A stretch of DNA of 64,000 bases. Origin: Eubacterium sp. Its GTDB lineage: Bacteria; Bacillota; Clostridia; Lachnospirales; Lachnospiraceae. Under the pieces are notes generated by a model, which saw nothing but the letters and a program-made list of their open reading frames with translations, had not been told where the DNA came from and did no database searches. The number at the start of each line of letters is the position of its first letter. The stretch's first letter is position 1. Where the stretch lies: positions 1 to 64,000 of the forward strand of contig JAFUVQ010000015.1 of assembly GCA_017477505.1 (NCBI GenBank), written 5' to 3'. Shown piece after piece: positions 54,301 to 63,532 of the stretch. A program made the translations under genes and the position numbers.

Positions 54301-54597
54301 ATTGATTGGCAAAAACGTGAAACAGCAAGGGCAAAGATGCGTATGCTGATCAAAAAATTACTAAAGAAGTATAAATATCCTCCTGAGGGGATGGAGGATG
54401 CTCTTGAAACAGTTATGGTACAGTGTGAACTCTGGACTGATAACAATGATATGGGGGATCAGGTTTCAGAGTATGCTACTTCTTATTCAGAAGTATTTAC
54501 GAAAAAGGAGACGGCATTTAACTATGGACAGAATAATAGTCCGGAATTGATGGTGGCAGAGCCCAGTGCTTACGGACACAAACATCCAAATGAATAA
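51388..54597 (+). CDS. hsdR: Type I restriction endonuclease, motor subunit
   Basis: 1069-aa nuclease-translocase that cuts unmethylated DNA. PD-(D/E)XK nuclease site D135, E149-x-K151 (ELK). Walker A GSGKS 292-296, DEAH 390-393, GFTGTPV and the motif VI region QAIARVNRVF. The C-terminal helical domain binds HsdM/S. All motifs are intact. ATG at 51388 follows AGAGGTG. Its target is set by the active HsdS, so the phase state alters restriction specificity. Confidence 0.96.
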   Translation: MSDFYTEANYENSLIELFQNMGYQYAYGPDIERDYKSPLYDDVLLDSLYRLNPSLPDSAIQDALYKLKNFENGTLVQKNTVFMNYLQNGIEVSFHDKGETKSDIVYIVDYENVDNNSFIVANQWTFIENSNKRPDVLLFLNGIPVVLIELKSPSREETDASEAYLQIRNYMQEIPSMFNYNAICVMSDMSISKAGTITSGEDRYMEWKTKDGNYENTQYAQFDTFFEGIFEKGRFLDILKNFICFNVEGINSYKILAGYHQYFAVRKAIESTKKAAAEDGDGKGGVFWHTQGSGKSLSMVFYAHLLQQALNSPTIVVITDRNDLDDQLFSQFARCSDFLRQKPEHANSREHLMTWLNSKKANGIIFTTMQKFEESSTALSDRKNIIVMADEAHRSQYGLTEKIKMVTNEDGEQEAKRVVGTARIIRDCLPNATFIGFTGTPVSSADHNTRAVFGDYIDVYDMTQAVEDGATRPVYYESRVVKLNLDENTIKLIDQEYDMIEATDQADEAVIQKSKQTLGKMEAILGNPQTINSLVNDILDHYENYRANLLTGKAMIVAYSRGIALDIYNKILELRPGWKEKVALVMTESNKDPEEWRKIIGNKTHRNELAKQFKDNNSPLKIAIVVDMWLTGFDVPSLATMYVYKPMSGHNLMQAIARVNRVFKDKEGGLVIDYVGIARALKQAMNDYTSRDQKNYGDTDVAKVAYPKFQEKLEVCRDLLHEYSYEEFMNGSDLDRAKVITGAVNYVAAPDKEDILKSFIKEAYLLHQALSLCSSLTSESERLEAAFFEAVRVMANRILIDGGKSKLSLKELNSQINELLKQSIKSDGVINLFESKETFSLFDPKFLEEISRMKQKNLAVELLKKLIAEQIAIYRRSNVVKSEKFSEIIQRVMNQYLNGLLTNQQVIDELMKLAQEIQESKQAGNDMGLTDEELAFYDALTKPEAIKDFYENEELVALTKELTETLRKNKTIDWQKRETARAKMRMLIKKLLKKYKYPPEGMEDALETVMVQCELWTDNNDMGDQVSEYATSYSEVFTKKETAFNYGQNNSPELMVAEPSAYGHKHPNE

Positions 54598-54622
54598 TTA
54601 CTTAGAAAGAAGAGAGGGAAAA

Positions 54623-55804
54623 ATGAAACTTGACGAGAGACTATTTTTGCACGATTCTGATCGCGCGGCGCTTGATGCACTGAAGGCAATACCGGGGTTT
54701 CATCAGTTGATGAAAGCATTTATGAAGGTGTGGAGTGAACAGCAGTTTAAACTGATCAACATGTCTACAAATCTACGACTGGGCGAGGATCAGATGCCGG
54801 AAATCTATCATCTGCTTCCACCGATCTGTGAGAAATTGGGGATAGAGGAACCTGAGTTATATGTTGAACTCGATGTAAGACCCAATGCATATACTTACGG
54901 TGACACGAAGCCTTTCATAGTTCTTACTTCAGGGCTGTTTGAAACCATCCCGGCAGAATTGATTCCAACGGTAATTGCTCATGAATGTGGTCATATTGCA
55001 TGTCATCATACTCTTTATACTACTATGGGACGTCTTATACTAACGGGAGCATCTCAGTTTGTGTCAGGAATTGGGAGCCTTGCGCTATATACGATACAGA
55101 TTGCATTTGCATATTGGATGAGATGCAGTGAATATTCTGCTGACAGAGCAGCAATTCTATGCGATGGTTCTGCAGACAAAATAATGAATATGTGCATGAG
55201 ATTTGCAGGCTTCGATAAGGATATTACCGAGGATGCAAATTTTGACAGCTTCATGAAACAGGCTGAAGAGTACCGGGCGATGGTCAATGACTCAAAATGG
55301 AATAAAACCCTTGAATTTATACTTGTAAAAGATAGAGATCATCCGTTTAACGCAGTTAGAGCTTACGAAGCACGTGAATGGGCAAATACGGAGCAGTTCC
55401 GAAGCATTTTTGCCTATATGTCAGGGGAAGGGGAAATGCCGAAGATTACAAAAGGACCGGATGAACCCGCATCACAGGATATTCCGGCAGACCCAAGTGA
55501 GCCGTCAGGAGAAATTGTATCTGACAATGTATCAGATACATCGGATGAATTGTATCCATCTACGCAGATATCTATTTTCGATGGATACAAATATTTCATC
55601 GGGAAAGATACAGAAGTGGTGAAGAAGGTCCTTTCGGATCTTGGATTCACGAATATCACTGTTATGGAATATCCAATATCAAGATTTAATCTTCTTACCA
55701 AACCGAATACTGTCGCGAAAATATCAATCGCGGATAATGAAGAGTTTACTGCAGGAACAGTATTTGAATTTAATGCAAGGATAGTGCTTTATAGTTATAA
55801 ATAA
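54623..55804 (+). CDS. M48-family metallopeptidase
   Basis: 393-aa protein. The zinc motif HECGHIACHH (HExxH-type) and the downstream acidic segment with YSADRAAI supply the zinc ligands. A hydrophobic segment lies before YSADRA. The C-terminus (YFIGKDTEVVKKVLSDLGF...) resembles a small PASTA-like ligand domain after a Pro/Ser linker. It starts 25 bases after hsdR, so it is carried by the same transcript, which is unusual for an R-M locus. Confidence 0.82.
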   Translation: MKLDERLFLHDSDRAALDALKAIPGFHQLMKAFMKVWSEQQFKLINMSTNLRLGEDQMPEIYHLLPPICEKLGIEEPELYVELDVRPNAYTYGDTKPFIVLTSGLFETIPAELIPTVIAHECGHIACHHTLYTTMGRLILTGASQFVSGIGSLALYTIQIAFAYWMRCSEYSADRAAILCDGSADKIMNMCMRFAGFDKDITEDANFDSFMKQAEEYRAMVNDSKWNKTLEFILVKDRDHPFNAVRAYEAREWANTEQFRSIFAYMSGEGEMPKITKGPDEPASQDIPADPSEPSGEIVSDNVSDTSDELYPSTQISIFDGYKYFIGKDTEVVKKVLSDLGFTNITVMEYPISRFNLLTKPNTVAKISIADNEEFTAGTVFEFNARIVLYSYK

Positions 55805-56273
55805 TGTTATCGAAATAACTATATAGTATAAGATTACCCGATTTTATTCTTTCACACATTACGAATTTGACCCTTTGTTAGAACAATAGCAAAAAAGGAG
55901 CATTTTCAATATCCAGTAGATTTAGTCAAGGAAGTCCGTTTTTAGTCAAGGAATTAGTCGAAGAAAAATGGTTATGAAGTCAAGAAGGACCCAAGAAAGC
56001 TTGTATTTCGGGAATCCTTCTTGACTAAAATAGGATGAGGAATTTTAAAAATTAGTCAAGGCTTAGTTCTTGCGATACCAGTCTGTCTCGTAGCCGTCGG
56101 CGCATATCAGGAGGAAGATTAGTTTGTACCTGTATTTTGAAGAAATAAAATGTGGGTTGTTACAGCCGGAGTTTTAGTATAAAATAGTATAATTAGTTTG
56201 CTATATATCCGTTGGTTGTTTGTTGGAAAGAAAACAGCCGGATAAAGAATAGTCAGATAGGTAACCGAGGACA
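55805..56273. repeat. Gap with repeated TTAGTCAAGGA motifs and a hairpin
   Basis: No gene seen. TTAGTCAAGGA-like units recur at about 55922, 55942 and 56051. A 12-bp stem AGTCAAGAAGGA / TCCTTCTTGACT (55978-55989 and 56015-56026) uses the same motif in inverted form and may be a terminator or a mobile-element end. Confidence 0.5.
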
Positions 56274-57722
56274 ATGGAGCAGGATAATAACGCAAAGGTG
56301 CTGTCGAATTTTGGCTGGAGATTTGCCGAGAGAGTAGCAGCGCAGCTTATAACTTTAATAGTTTCAATCGTTCTGGCGAGGATTTTGTCGGTTGAAGAAT
56401 TTGGTATAGTTTCGCTCGTAACGATTTTCCTGACTCTTGCGCAGGTGTTCGTGGACAGTGGTATGGCAAATGCCCTGATTCAGAAGAAGGAAACGGATGA
56501 ACTGGACTTTTCGTCAGTTTTCTATTTTAACCTGGTGACCGGCGTTATTATTTATGCCATTCTGTTTTTTGTATCACCTTTTATAGCAAAGTTTTATAAA
56601 GATCCGGCACTTACACCGATGATGAGGGTTCTCTTTGTAACGGTTATTGTTTCCGGAGTTAAGAATATACAGCAGGCCTATGTTTCGAGAAAACTCATTT
56701 TTAAAAAGTTCTTCTTCTCGACTCTGATAGGAACCATTATTTCGGCTTTTATCGGAATAGGCATGGCCATGATGCATTTCGGGGCATGGGCTGTGATAGC
56801 GCAGCAGCTATCCAATAATATCATAGATACTACGATTCTCTGGTTCACTGTCAGATGGCGCCCGCAGAAGAAGTTCTCAATGGAAAGGCTGAAGAAACTC
56901 TTTTCATTTGGATGGAAACTCCTTGTTTCCGCGCTTCTTAATACGCTTTATGATAATCTCAGAGATCTTATCATAGGCAGGAAGTATACGAAGAGCGACC
57001 TTTCATTTTACAATAAAGGAAAGCAGATTCCGCAGATTGTGGTTTATAACATCAATACATCCATGAACAGCGTGCTGCTTCCGGTAATGTCAAAGGAACA
57101 GAATAACAAAGAAGCGGTAAAGAATATGATGCGCCGCACCATCAAGGTGAGTTCCTACGTGCTTCTTCCCTGCATGCTGGGACTTATAGCTGTTGCGGAG
57201 CCTCTCACCTCATTTATCTTTACGGATAAATGGCTGCCCATGGTTCCGTATATGAGGATTTTCTGTTTCTGCTATGCACTTTACCCGATTCATACGGCGA
57301 ATCTGAATGCCATAAATGCCATAGGAAGGAGCGATATCTTCCTTAAACTTGAGATTGCCAAGAAGGCAGTGGGACTTGCGGGACTTCTTATATCCATAAG
57401 ATTCGGTGTGCTTGCAATGGCATATGCAATGGTAGTGACGGATATAATCTGCACCATCATAAATGCTTATCCAAACAAAGGACTTCTGGATTACGGTTAT
57501 ATGGAACAGCTGAAGGATATACTTCCAAATGTATTTGTTTCGGTAACTATGATGGGCGTTGTGCTGGCACTGAATTATCTTCCGATAACCGGTAGTTTGA
57601 TAAAATTGCTGATAATGCTTCCTGTGGGTGCCGGAGTATATATTATACTTTCAAAACTGTTTAAACTGGATAGCTTTGATTACCTGCTTCAGGTTTTGAA
57701 CCGTTTGCTGCGTCGTAAGTAG
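56274..57722 (+). CDS. Polysaccharide flippase (Wzx/MVF type)
   Basis: 482-aa membrane protein with 12-14 helices of the polysaccharide-exporter superfamily (VLARILSVEEFGIVSLVTIFL near the start; AWAVIAQQLSNN; GRSDIFLKLEIAKKA). It should flip lipid-linked glycan precursors across the membrane. First gene of a surface-glycan set. RBS is weak. Confidence 0.85.
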   Translation: MEQDNNAKVLSNFGWRFAERVAAQLITLIVSIVLARILSVEEFGIVSLVTIFLTLAQVFVDSGMANALIQKKETDELDFSSVFYFNLVTGVIIYAILFFVSPFIAKFYKDPALTPMMRVLFVTVIVSGVKNIQQAYVSRKLIFKKFFFSTLIGTIISAFIGIGMAMMHFGAWAVIAQQLSNNIIDTTILWFTVRWRPQKKFSMERLKKLFSFGWKLLVSALLNTLYDNLRDLIIGRKYTKSDLSFYNKGKQIPQIVVYNINTSMNSVLLPVMSKEQNNKEAVKNMMRRTIKVSSYVLLPCMLGLIAVAEPLTSFIFTDKWLPMVPYMRIFCFCYALYPIHTANLNAINAIGRSDIFLKLEIAKKAVGLAGLLISIRFGVLAMAYAMVVTDIICTIINAYPNKGLLDYGYMEQLKDILPNVFVSVTMMGVVLALNYLPITGSLIKLLIMLPVGAGVYIILSKLFKLDSFDYLLQVLNRLLRRK

Positions 57723-57760
57723 GGAGCCATACATAAGTGGAGCAACAGAAAGAGATAAAA

Positions 57761-58861
57761 ATGAGTAAAATATTTGTTACATCACCTTCGATGCCAAGCC
57801 TCGAAGAGTATACTGATGAAATAAAAGATATATGGGAGAGCAGATGGCTCACAAATATGGGTGCCAAGCATGAAGAGCTTCGAAAAGGTCTTAAGGAATA
57901 CCTCGGAGTTTCCAGGCTGGAACTTTTTACAAACGGTCATATGGCACTTGAACTTCTGATTCAGGCCATGGGACTGACAGGGGAAGTTATCACCACACCA
58001 TTTACATTTGCATCCACAACACATGCTATCGTCAGAAATGGGCTGACGCCTGTTTTCTGTGATATCGATCCTGCGACATATACCATGGATCCGTCAAAGA
58101 TAGAGGCATTGATAACAGAAAAAACCTCCTGCATAATTCCGGTTCACGTTTACGGAAATATGTGTAATACGGATGCCATAGAAGAGATTGCCCGAAAGCA
58201 TGGTCTTAAAGTAATATATGATGCGGCTCACACCTTCGGAGTTAAGTATAAAGGGCGTGGGGCAGGAAGCTACGGTGACGCATCAATCTTCAGCTTCCAT
58301 GCCACAAAAGTTTATAACACCATAGAGGGCGGGGCTGTTGCCTATAAGGATGACGAGGTCGGAGAAAAGCTTTATGAGCTGAAGAATTTCGGTATTCATG
58401 ATGCAGAATCAGTTCCCGGAATAGGTGCAAATGCAAAGATGAATGAATTTGCGGCTGCCATGGGAATCTGCAACCTCCGTCATATAGATGAAGAAATAGC
58501 AAAGCGAAAGAAAGTTTATGAAAGATATATGGAACGGCTTGAAGGATGCGCCGGACTTAAACTTCCGTATGTGGGAAAGGATACAGTACCGAACTATGCT
58601 TACTTCCCTGTAGTATTTGAAGATGCCTTCGGCAGAACCCGGGACGAGGTTTTCGATGCCCTTGCTTCTCATGACATAGTTGCAAGGAAGTATTTCTATC
58701 CTATAACCAGCAGCTTTGAAGCTTATAGAGACCGCTTCAAGGCAGAGGATACGCCGGTCGCACTGGACATAAGTAAGAGAGTTCTCACCCTTCCGATGTA
58801 CGCCGGTCTTGATCTTTCAGACGTAGATATGATTGCAGATGTAATACTGATGAATAAATAG
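57761..58861 (+). CDS. DegT/DnrJ/EryC1 sugar aminotransferase
   Basis: 366-aa PLP enzyme transaminating nucleotide-linked keto sugars. PLP lysine K183 lies in SFHATKVYNT, with DAAHTFG and EGGAV motifs. Start at MSKIFVTSPSMP (57761); a GTG at 57737 is an alternative with a ribosome site. Overall fold and length fit. Probably makes an amino sugar for the glycan. Confidence 0.88.
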   Translation: MSKIFVTSPSMPSLEEYTDEIKDIWESRWLTNMGAKHEELRKGLKEYLGVSRLELFTNGHMALELLIQAMGLTGEVITTPFTFASTTHAIVRNGLTPVFCDIDPATYTMDPSKIEALITEKTSCIIPVHVYGNMCNTDAIEEIARKHGLKVIYDAAHTFGVKYKGRGAGSYGDASIFSFHATKVYNTIEGGAVAYKDDEVGEKLYELKNFGIHDAESVPGIGANAKMNEFAAAMGICNLRHIDEEIAKRKKVYERYMERLEGCAGLKLPYVGKDTVPNYAYFPVVFEDAFGRTRDEVFDALASHDIVARKYFYPITSSFEAYRDRFKAEDTPVALDISKRVLTLPMYAGLDLSDVDMIADVILMNK

Positions 58862-58871
58862 GACTCAAACC

Positions 58872-59564
58872 ATGAAAAAAGTATTGATTCTGATTCCGGC
58901 CTATAACGAAGCCGGAAGTATAGAAAAAGTTGTAGATGATCTTCGTGACAGATTCTCTGATTATGATTATCTTATAGTAAATGACGGCTCAAAGGATGAT
59001 ACCCTGAATGTATGCAGAAAACGTGGATACAGAGTCATGACATTTCCGGTCAACCTTGGACTTGAATGCGGTTTTGTAGCCGGAATGAAGTATGCCTACA
59101 GAAAAGGATATGACTACCTTGTGCAGTTTGACGCGGACGGTCAGCACATTTCCGACTATCTTGATGATATCTATGATGAGATAGAGAAGGGATTTGATAT
59201 AGTTATAGGCTCACGTTTTGCAAAGGAGAAAAAGCCTACATCACTTAGAATGCTGGGAAGCAGACTTATATCCGGAGCCATAAAGCTTACAACGGGAAAT
59301 ACCATTAAGGACCCAACCTCGGGAATGAGAATGTATAACCGGAGATGTATGGAAATATTTGCCAAAGAGATCAACTATGGACCTGAGCCGGATACCATTT
59401 CCTATCTTATGAAAAATGGATTCAGGGTTTCGGAAGTTCAGGTGGAAATGAGAGAGCGTGAGACTGGAACCAGTTATCTTACTATCTCCAAGTCTATCGC
59501 ATATATGTTAAAGATTCTTACATCAATCCTGTTTATCCAGAATTTCAGAAGGAAGGTGAAGTAG
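58872..59564 (+). CDS. GT2 glycosyltransferase (DPM1-like)
   Basis: 230-aa family 2 glycosyltransferase. IPAYNEAG at the N-terminus, nucleotide-sugar motif VNDGSKDDT, and metal-binding DADGQH. The C-terminus lacks long membrane helices. Followed by DUF2304 and DUF2142 genes, a grouping common for dolichol-phosphate-mannose-synthase-like loading of sugars onto lipid. Donor unknown. Confidence 0.9.
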   Translation: MKKVLILIPAYNEAGSIEKVVDDLRDRFSDYDYLIVNDGSKDDTLNVCRKRGYRVMTFPVNLGLECGFVAGMKYAYRKGYDYLVQFDADGQHISDYLDDIYDEIEKGFDIVIGSRFAKEKKPTSLRMLGSRLISGAIKLTTGNTIKDPTSGMRMYNRRCMEIFAKEINYGPEPDTISYLMKNGFRVSEVQVEMRERETGTSYLTISKSIAYMLKILTSILFIQNFRRKVK

Positions 59565-59565
59565 T

Positions 59566-59943
59566 ATGTCCCTAACACTGAGAATATTTCTGATCGTTTT
59601 TTCATTTCTTTCGATATTTTACATTATAAGAAAGATAAGGAAATCCAGTCTTCGTATAGATATATCTATATTCTGGATCGTGTTTGCGGTGCTGCTCATA
59701 GTGCTGAGTATTTTCCCGGGAATAGCCATGGGACTCGCGAAACTTATGGGAGTTATATCCACGGTAAACCTTATCTATCTGTTTATGATTTTTATACTTC
59801 TCCTTTATGCATTTTCCATGACACTTAAGATGTCGGAACTGGAGAATAAGATAAATGAGCTGACAGAGGAAATCGCCATCAAAGAAAGAATGACAAAGGA
59901 TAAGAAAGAGAAGCAGAACGTCAGAATCAGAAGAGGTAGATAA
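59566..59943 (+). CDS. DUF2304 membrane protein
   Basis: 125-aa protein with three hydrophobic helices and a charged coiled-coil tail (KMSELENKINELTEEIAIKERM). Directly follows the GT2 gene by one base; in this family it is considered a membrane partner of GT2. Function not established. Confidence 0.82.
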   Translation: MSLTLRIFLIVFSFLSIFYIIRKIRKSSLRIDISIFWIVFAVLLIVLSIFPGIAMGLAKLMGVISTVNLIYLFMIFILLLYAFSMTLKMSELENKINELTEEIAIKERMTKDKKEKQNVRIRRGR

Positions 59944-59945
59944 TC

Positions 59946-62186
59946 TTGAGTATCAGCAGATTGAAAATTTTTATATCCGTATTCATCATAGTTCTTCTTG
60001 CGGGAGTGTCTATGGCATTTTTCTTCCACGCCGATGAGCATGCCATATCCGGTGCGTGGTATGAAGAGAGCATGAAGACAACCACATTTGGATATGATGT
60101 AAGCGTACTTCCGAGTAACGCCAAGGATTATTATTATAAGATAAATGATGAGAATGCGTATATCGATATAGTTTCGGGCAGAGTCGGTTTCGAGGGAATG
60201 CCATGCGACAGCGTTATCATAAGATTCAAGAGTCTTGCCGAAAAAGATGAAAATGTAAGGTTTGTTGTTTTTGATGAGTCCGGAAATGAGGCGTATTCCA
60301 TGGATGTGCCATGGAAGAAAGGAAGCATTTATTTTAAAGCGGATCTTTCAGCTGTTCCCGACAATGTGAAGGAACTTCTCAGCAGGGAGAGCATTCATGT
60401 AAGAGCATATGTAGGTGAAAGCTTTGATATGCCGATGGCCTATATATCGGTTCCCGATAATTCGGCCAGACTTACCAGGATGGCACTTGTGGCAGCCGTG
60501 GTTTTGGCACTTGTGGCAGCCGCCATGTTTGCATTTATAAAGCCTTTGGCAAAGCTTATATCGGCATTTGTCGGACTTATAAAACGCCTGATAGATTATA
60601 TAAAAGAGAATAAAAGGACGGTCCTCAGCCATGTGGCAGGATTTTTTGCATGCGGGGTTATTTCCACTATTGCGGCTCTTATAACATCACTTGTTACGAA
60701 AAAAGGGTTCGGAATTCCTCTCGCTTCACTTTATTTCCTCGGCTTTTCATTTATCTATATGGTCATCTTCATGAGGAAGATATTTGAGAAGAGGATAGAA
60801 GTTTTCGGAACATTACTTACTCTTATAATCGGTACGGTCTTCAGTTTTGCTGCACCTGCGGCAACAGGTCTTAACTTTGACGATCAGGATCATTTCATAA
60901 AAGTTGTCTATATGTCCACTTTCCTTGAGAGAAGAGTCAGCTTCGCGGACTGGGACAACATAGTTGAAGCAAGATCGGCGCTCATCCTGGGCGATACATT
61001 TGAATATGATAAAAGAGAAGCTTTAAATGAATTCAGAAATGAAATGGAGCGGGAGCATTACTTCGTAAGTACCAGCCCCGGGGCTTCAATAATAGAAATG
61101 AAGAATCTTTCCTATGTAACATCGGTTATACCTTTCTTCATAGGGAAGCTCTTACATCTTCCGTGGAATATAAGATTCATGCTGGGACGCTGGGGAACGG
61201 TAATCTTCCTTACTATCGTTGCTTATTATTCAATGAAGTCGCTCAGAAGCGGAAAGATGATAGCCTTTATGGTGGCGGCCATGCCGGGAGTTATATTCCT
61301 TGCTGCAAGCTATTCATATGATATATGGCTTCTTGGCTGCATAATGCTGGGACTGGCCATGTTCTTTGGGGAAAAGCAGTATACGGAGCATCATCTTCCT
61401 CTGAAGATCGCGCTCTGGATGTCGGTGATTCTTTTCTGTTCAAACTTTTCAAAACCGATATATTTTCCGCTGTTTGTAATCGCATTCTTCATGCCGATGT
61501 ACAAATTTAAGAACAAGCGTAATTACTGGCTATACAAGCTCCTGAATGTATTTACCATGGCACTGCCTGTGATGATGGTCCTTATCAGTACACTGATGCC
61601 GGGACTCGGCGGAGGAGATACAAGAGGTGAAGAGGGCGTAAATGCGGCAGGTCAGTACGAAACATTTATGAATAATCCTATACATGGTATAATAATCATC
61701 GGCCGGTATCTGATCACCTACCTGAATCCTTTCTTTGAAAGAACAGCATGGTTTAACCGCCTGGGATATATGGGTACCATGAAGATAGGTATATACGGAG
61801 CCATAGTGCTTACAGTATGTTCCTTCCTTTCCGTTAACAGGAAGGAAACAGCAAAGTTTCCATGGTGGTACAGACTCGGAGTTCTGGCTGTTTATGTGGT
61901 GATAGGATTCTTCGCTGCATTTTCAATGTATATAATGTTTACGCCTGTAGGAGTAGAGACTGTTTACGGATGCCAGGCGAGATATATACTTCCGGCGGTA
62001 TTCCCGGTACTTTTCGCATGTACCAGGTGGTCCGGCGGAGCACTTCTGGACAGAGTTCCTGCACTTGACAATTTTGCAAAGAAGCCTCTGTTCGGATGCT
62101 CAAAATCATACTTGAGAGATGTGATGATCGCGCTTCTGATACTTCTGCCGAATATGCTGGGAGTTTACCAGTATCTGGTAAGATAA
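59946..62186 (+). CDS. DUF2142 membrane protein (putative glycosyltransferase)
   Basis: 746-aa polytopic protein with an N-terminal extracytoplasmic beta domain (about 30-170) and roughly 12 helices after it. The FDDQDHFIKVVYMSTF segment with acidic residues in the first loop resembles the catalytic loop of GT-C enzymes. TTG start two bases after the DUF2304 stop; no better start seen. Likely transfers sugar from a lipid carrier. Confidence 0.82.
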   Translation: MSISRLKIFISVFIIVLLAGVSMAFFFHADEHAISGAWYEESMKTTTFGYDVSVLPSNAKDYYYKINDENAYIDIVSGRVGFEGMPCDSVIIRFKSLAEKDENVRFVVFDESGNEAYSMDVPWKKGSIYFKADLSAVPDNVKELLSRESIHVRAYVGESFDMPMAYISVPDNSARLTRMALVAAVVLALVAAAMFAFIKPLAKLISAFVGLIKRLIDYIKENKRTVLSHVAGFFACGVISTIAALITSLVTKKGFGIPLASLYFLGFSFIYMVIFMRKIFEKRIEVFGTLLTLIIGTVFSFAAPAATGLNFDDQDHFIKVVYMSTFLERRVSFADWDNIVEARSALILGDTFEYDKREALNEFRNEMEREHYFVSTSPGASIIEMKNLSYVTSVIPFFIGKLLHLPWNIRFMLGRWGTVIFLTIVAYYSMKSLRSGKMIAFMVAAMPGVIFLAASYSYDIWLLGCIMLGLAMFFGEKQYTEHHLPLKIALWMSVILFCSNFSKPIYFPLFVIAFFMPMYKFKNKRNYWLYKLLNVFTMALPVMMVLISTLMPGLGGGDTRGEEGVNAAGQYETFMNNPIHGIIIIGRYLITYLNPFFERTAWFNRLGYMGTMKIGIYGAIVLTVCSFLSVNRKETAKFPWWYRLGVLAVYVVIGFFAAFSMYIMFTPVGVETVYGCQARYILPAVFPVLFACTRWSGGALLDRVPALDNFAKKPLFGCSKSYLRDVMIALLILLPNMLGVYQYLVR

Positions 62187-62233
62187 TGTCAGTTAACATA
62201 TGAAAATATTAAACATGTTTGGAGGTTTTTAAG

Positions 62234-63451
62234 ATGTTTAAAGTAAATGAAGATTATATGAAATTACCGGGAAGTTATCTCTTCTCAACCATTGCAAAGA
62301 AGGTTTCCGCATTTACAGAGGCAAATCCCGACAAGAAGATCATAAGACTTGGAATCGGTGATGTTACACAGCCTCTCTGCCCAGCAGTTATCAAGGCTCT
62401 TCACAGTGCTGTTGATGAGATGGCAAGTGCTGAGACATTTAAGGGATATGCGCCTGATCTCGGATATGCATTTCTCAGGGAAACTATAAGGGATAAGGTA
62501 TTTAAGCCGCTTGGTGCAGAAGTTTCAGCTGACGAGATTTTTATCAGCGACGGGGCCAAGTCTGATTCTGGAAATATTCAGGAGATTTTCTCCAGAGATA
62601 CTAAGGTTGCAGTCTGTGATCCTGTTTATCCTGTTTATGTTGATACAAATGTAATGGGTGGCAGAACAGGCACTTACGATGCGGCAACAGGTCTCTGGAG
62701 CAACGTTATCTACATGCCTTGTACTGCAGAAAATGATTTTGTTGCAAGTCTTCCTAAGGAAGTTCCGGATCTTATATATCTCTGCTTCCCTAACAATCCT
62801 ACAGGTGCTTCCATAACAAAGGCAAGACTGCAGGAATGGGTTGATTATGCAAATGAAAATAAGGCTGTTATAGTTTATGACGCAGCATATGAGGCATATA
62901 TCAGCGAAGAAGGCGTTCCTCATTCAATCTATGAATGCGAGGGCGCAAGAAGCTGTGCTATAGAGATAAGAAGTTTCTCAAAGAATGCGGGATTTACCGG
63001 AACACGTCTCGGTTATACTGTTGTTCCAAAGGACATTAAGACAGACGACGGTGTAATGCTTCGTGATCTCTGGGCAAGACGTCACGGAACAAAGTTCAAC
63101 GGAGCTCCTTATATAATCCAGAAGGCAGGAGAGGCTGTATTCTCAGAAGAGGGACAGAAGGAAACAGGAGAGCAGATTGCATATTACATGAATAATGCAG
63201 CTTATATTAAAAACGGACTTGCAGAGGCAGGTTACAGTGTTTACGGCGGCGTGAATGCTCCTTATATCTGGCTTAAGACTCCTGACAATATGACTTCATG
63301 GGAATTCTTTGATCATCTGCTTGCTTCTGCCAATGTAGTCGGAACTCCGGGTTCAGGATTCGGTCCGAGCGGTGAAGGATACTTCAGACTGACAGCATTC
63401 GGAAGTTATGAGAATACTGTTGAAGCTATTAAGAGGATTAAGAGTATCTAG
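62234..63451 (+). CDS. dapL: LL-diaminopimelate aminotransferase
   Basis: 405-aa PLP aminotransferase turning tetrahydrodipicolinate directly into LL-DAP for lysine and peptidoglycan. PLP Lys250 in SFSKNAGFTG, DGAKSDSGNIQE, FPNNPTGA and DAAYEAY motifs are characteristic of DapL. ATG at 62234 follows GGAGG; the earlier TTG is less likely. It means the cell makes DAP, relevant to the MurE-like gene whose DAP-binding motif is absent. Confidence 0.95.
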   Translation: MFKVNEDYMKLPGSYLFSTIAKKVSAFTEANPDKKIIRLGIGDVTQPLCPAVIKALHSAVDEMASAETFKGYAPDLGYAFLRETIRDKVFKPLGAEVSADEIFISDGAKSDSGNIQEIFSRDTKVAVCDPVYPVYVDTNVMGGRTGTYDAATGLWSNVIYMPCTAENDFVASLPKEVPDLIYLCFPNNPTGASITKARLQEWVDYANENKAVIVYDAAYEAYISEEGVPHSIYECEGARSCAIEIRSFSKNAGFTGTRLGYTVVPKDIKTDDGVMLRDLWARRHGTKFNGAPYIIQKAGEAVFSEEGQKETGEQIAYYMNNAAYIKNGLAEAGYSVYGGVNAPYIWLKTPDNMTSWEFFDHLLASANVVGTPGSGFGPSGEGYFRLTAFGSYENTVEAIKRIKSI

Positions 63452-63532
63452 TGCTAGTGACGATTGACATATGCTATACATGACGATTATTACATTGTTA
63501 AAAAAAATAGTTAATATCAAAGGATGTTTAAA

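Noticed and set aside
56060..56110. Minus-strand frame ending ...ADGYETDWYRKN
   Set aside because: Looks like a protein C-terminus but is only about 15 codons long with no upstream support; could be a remnant, not claimed.
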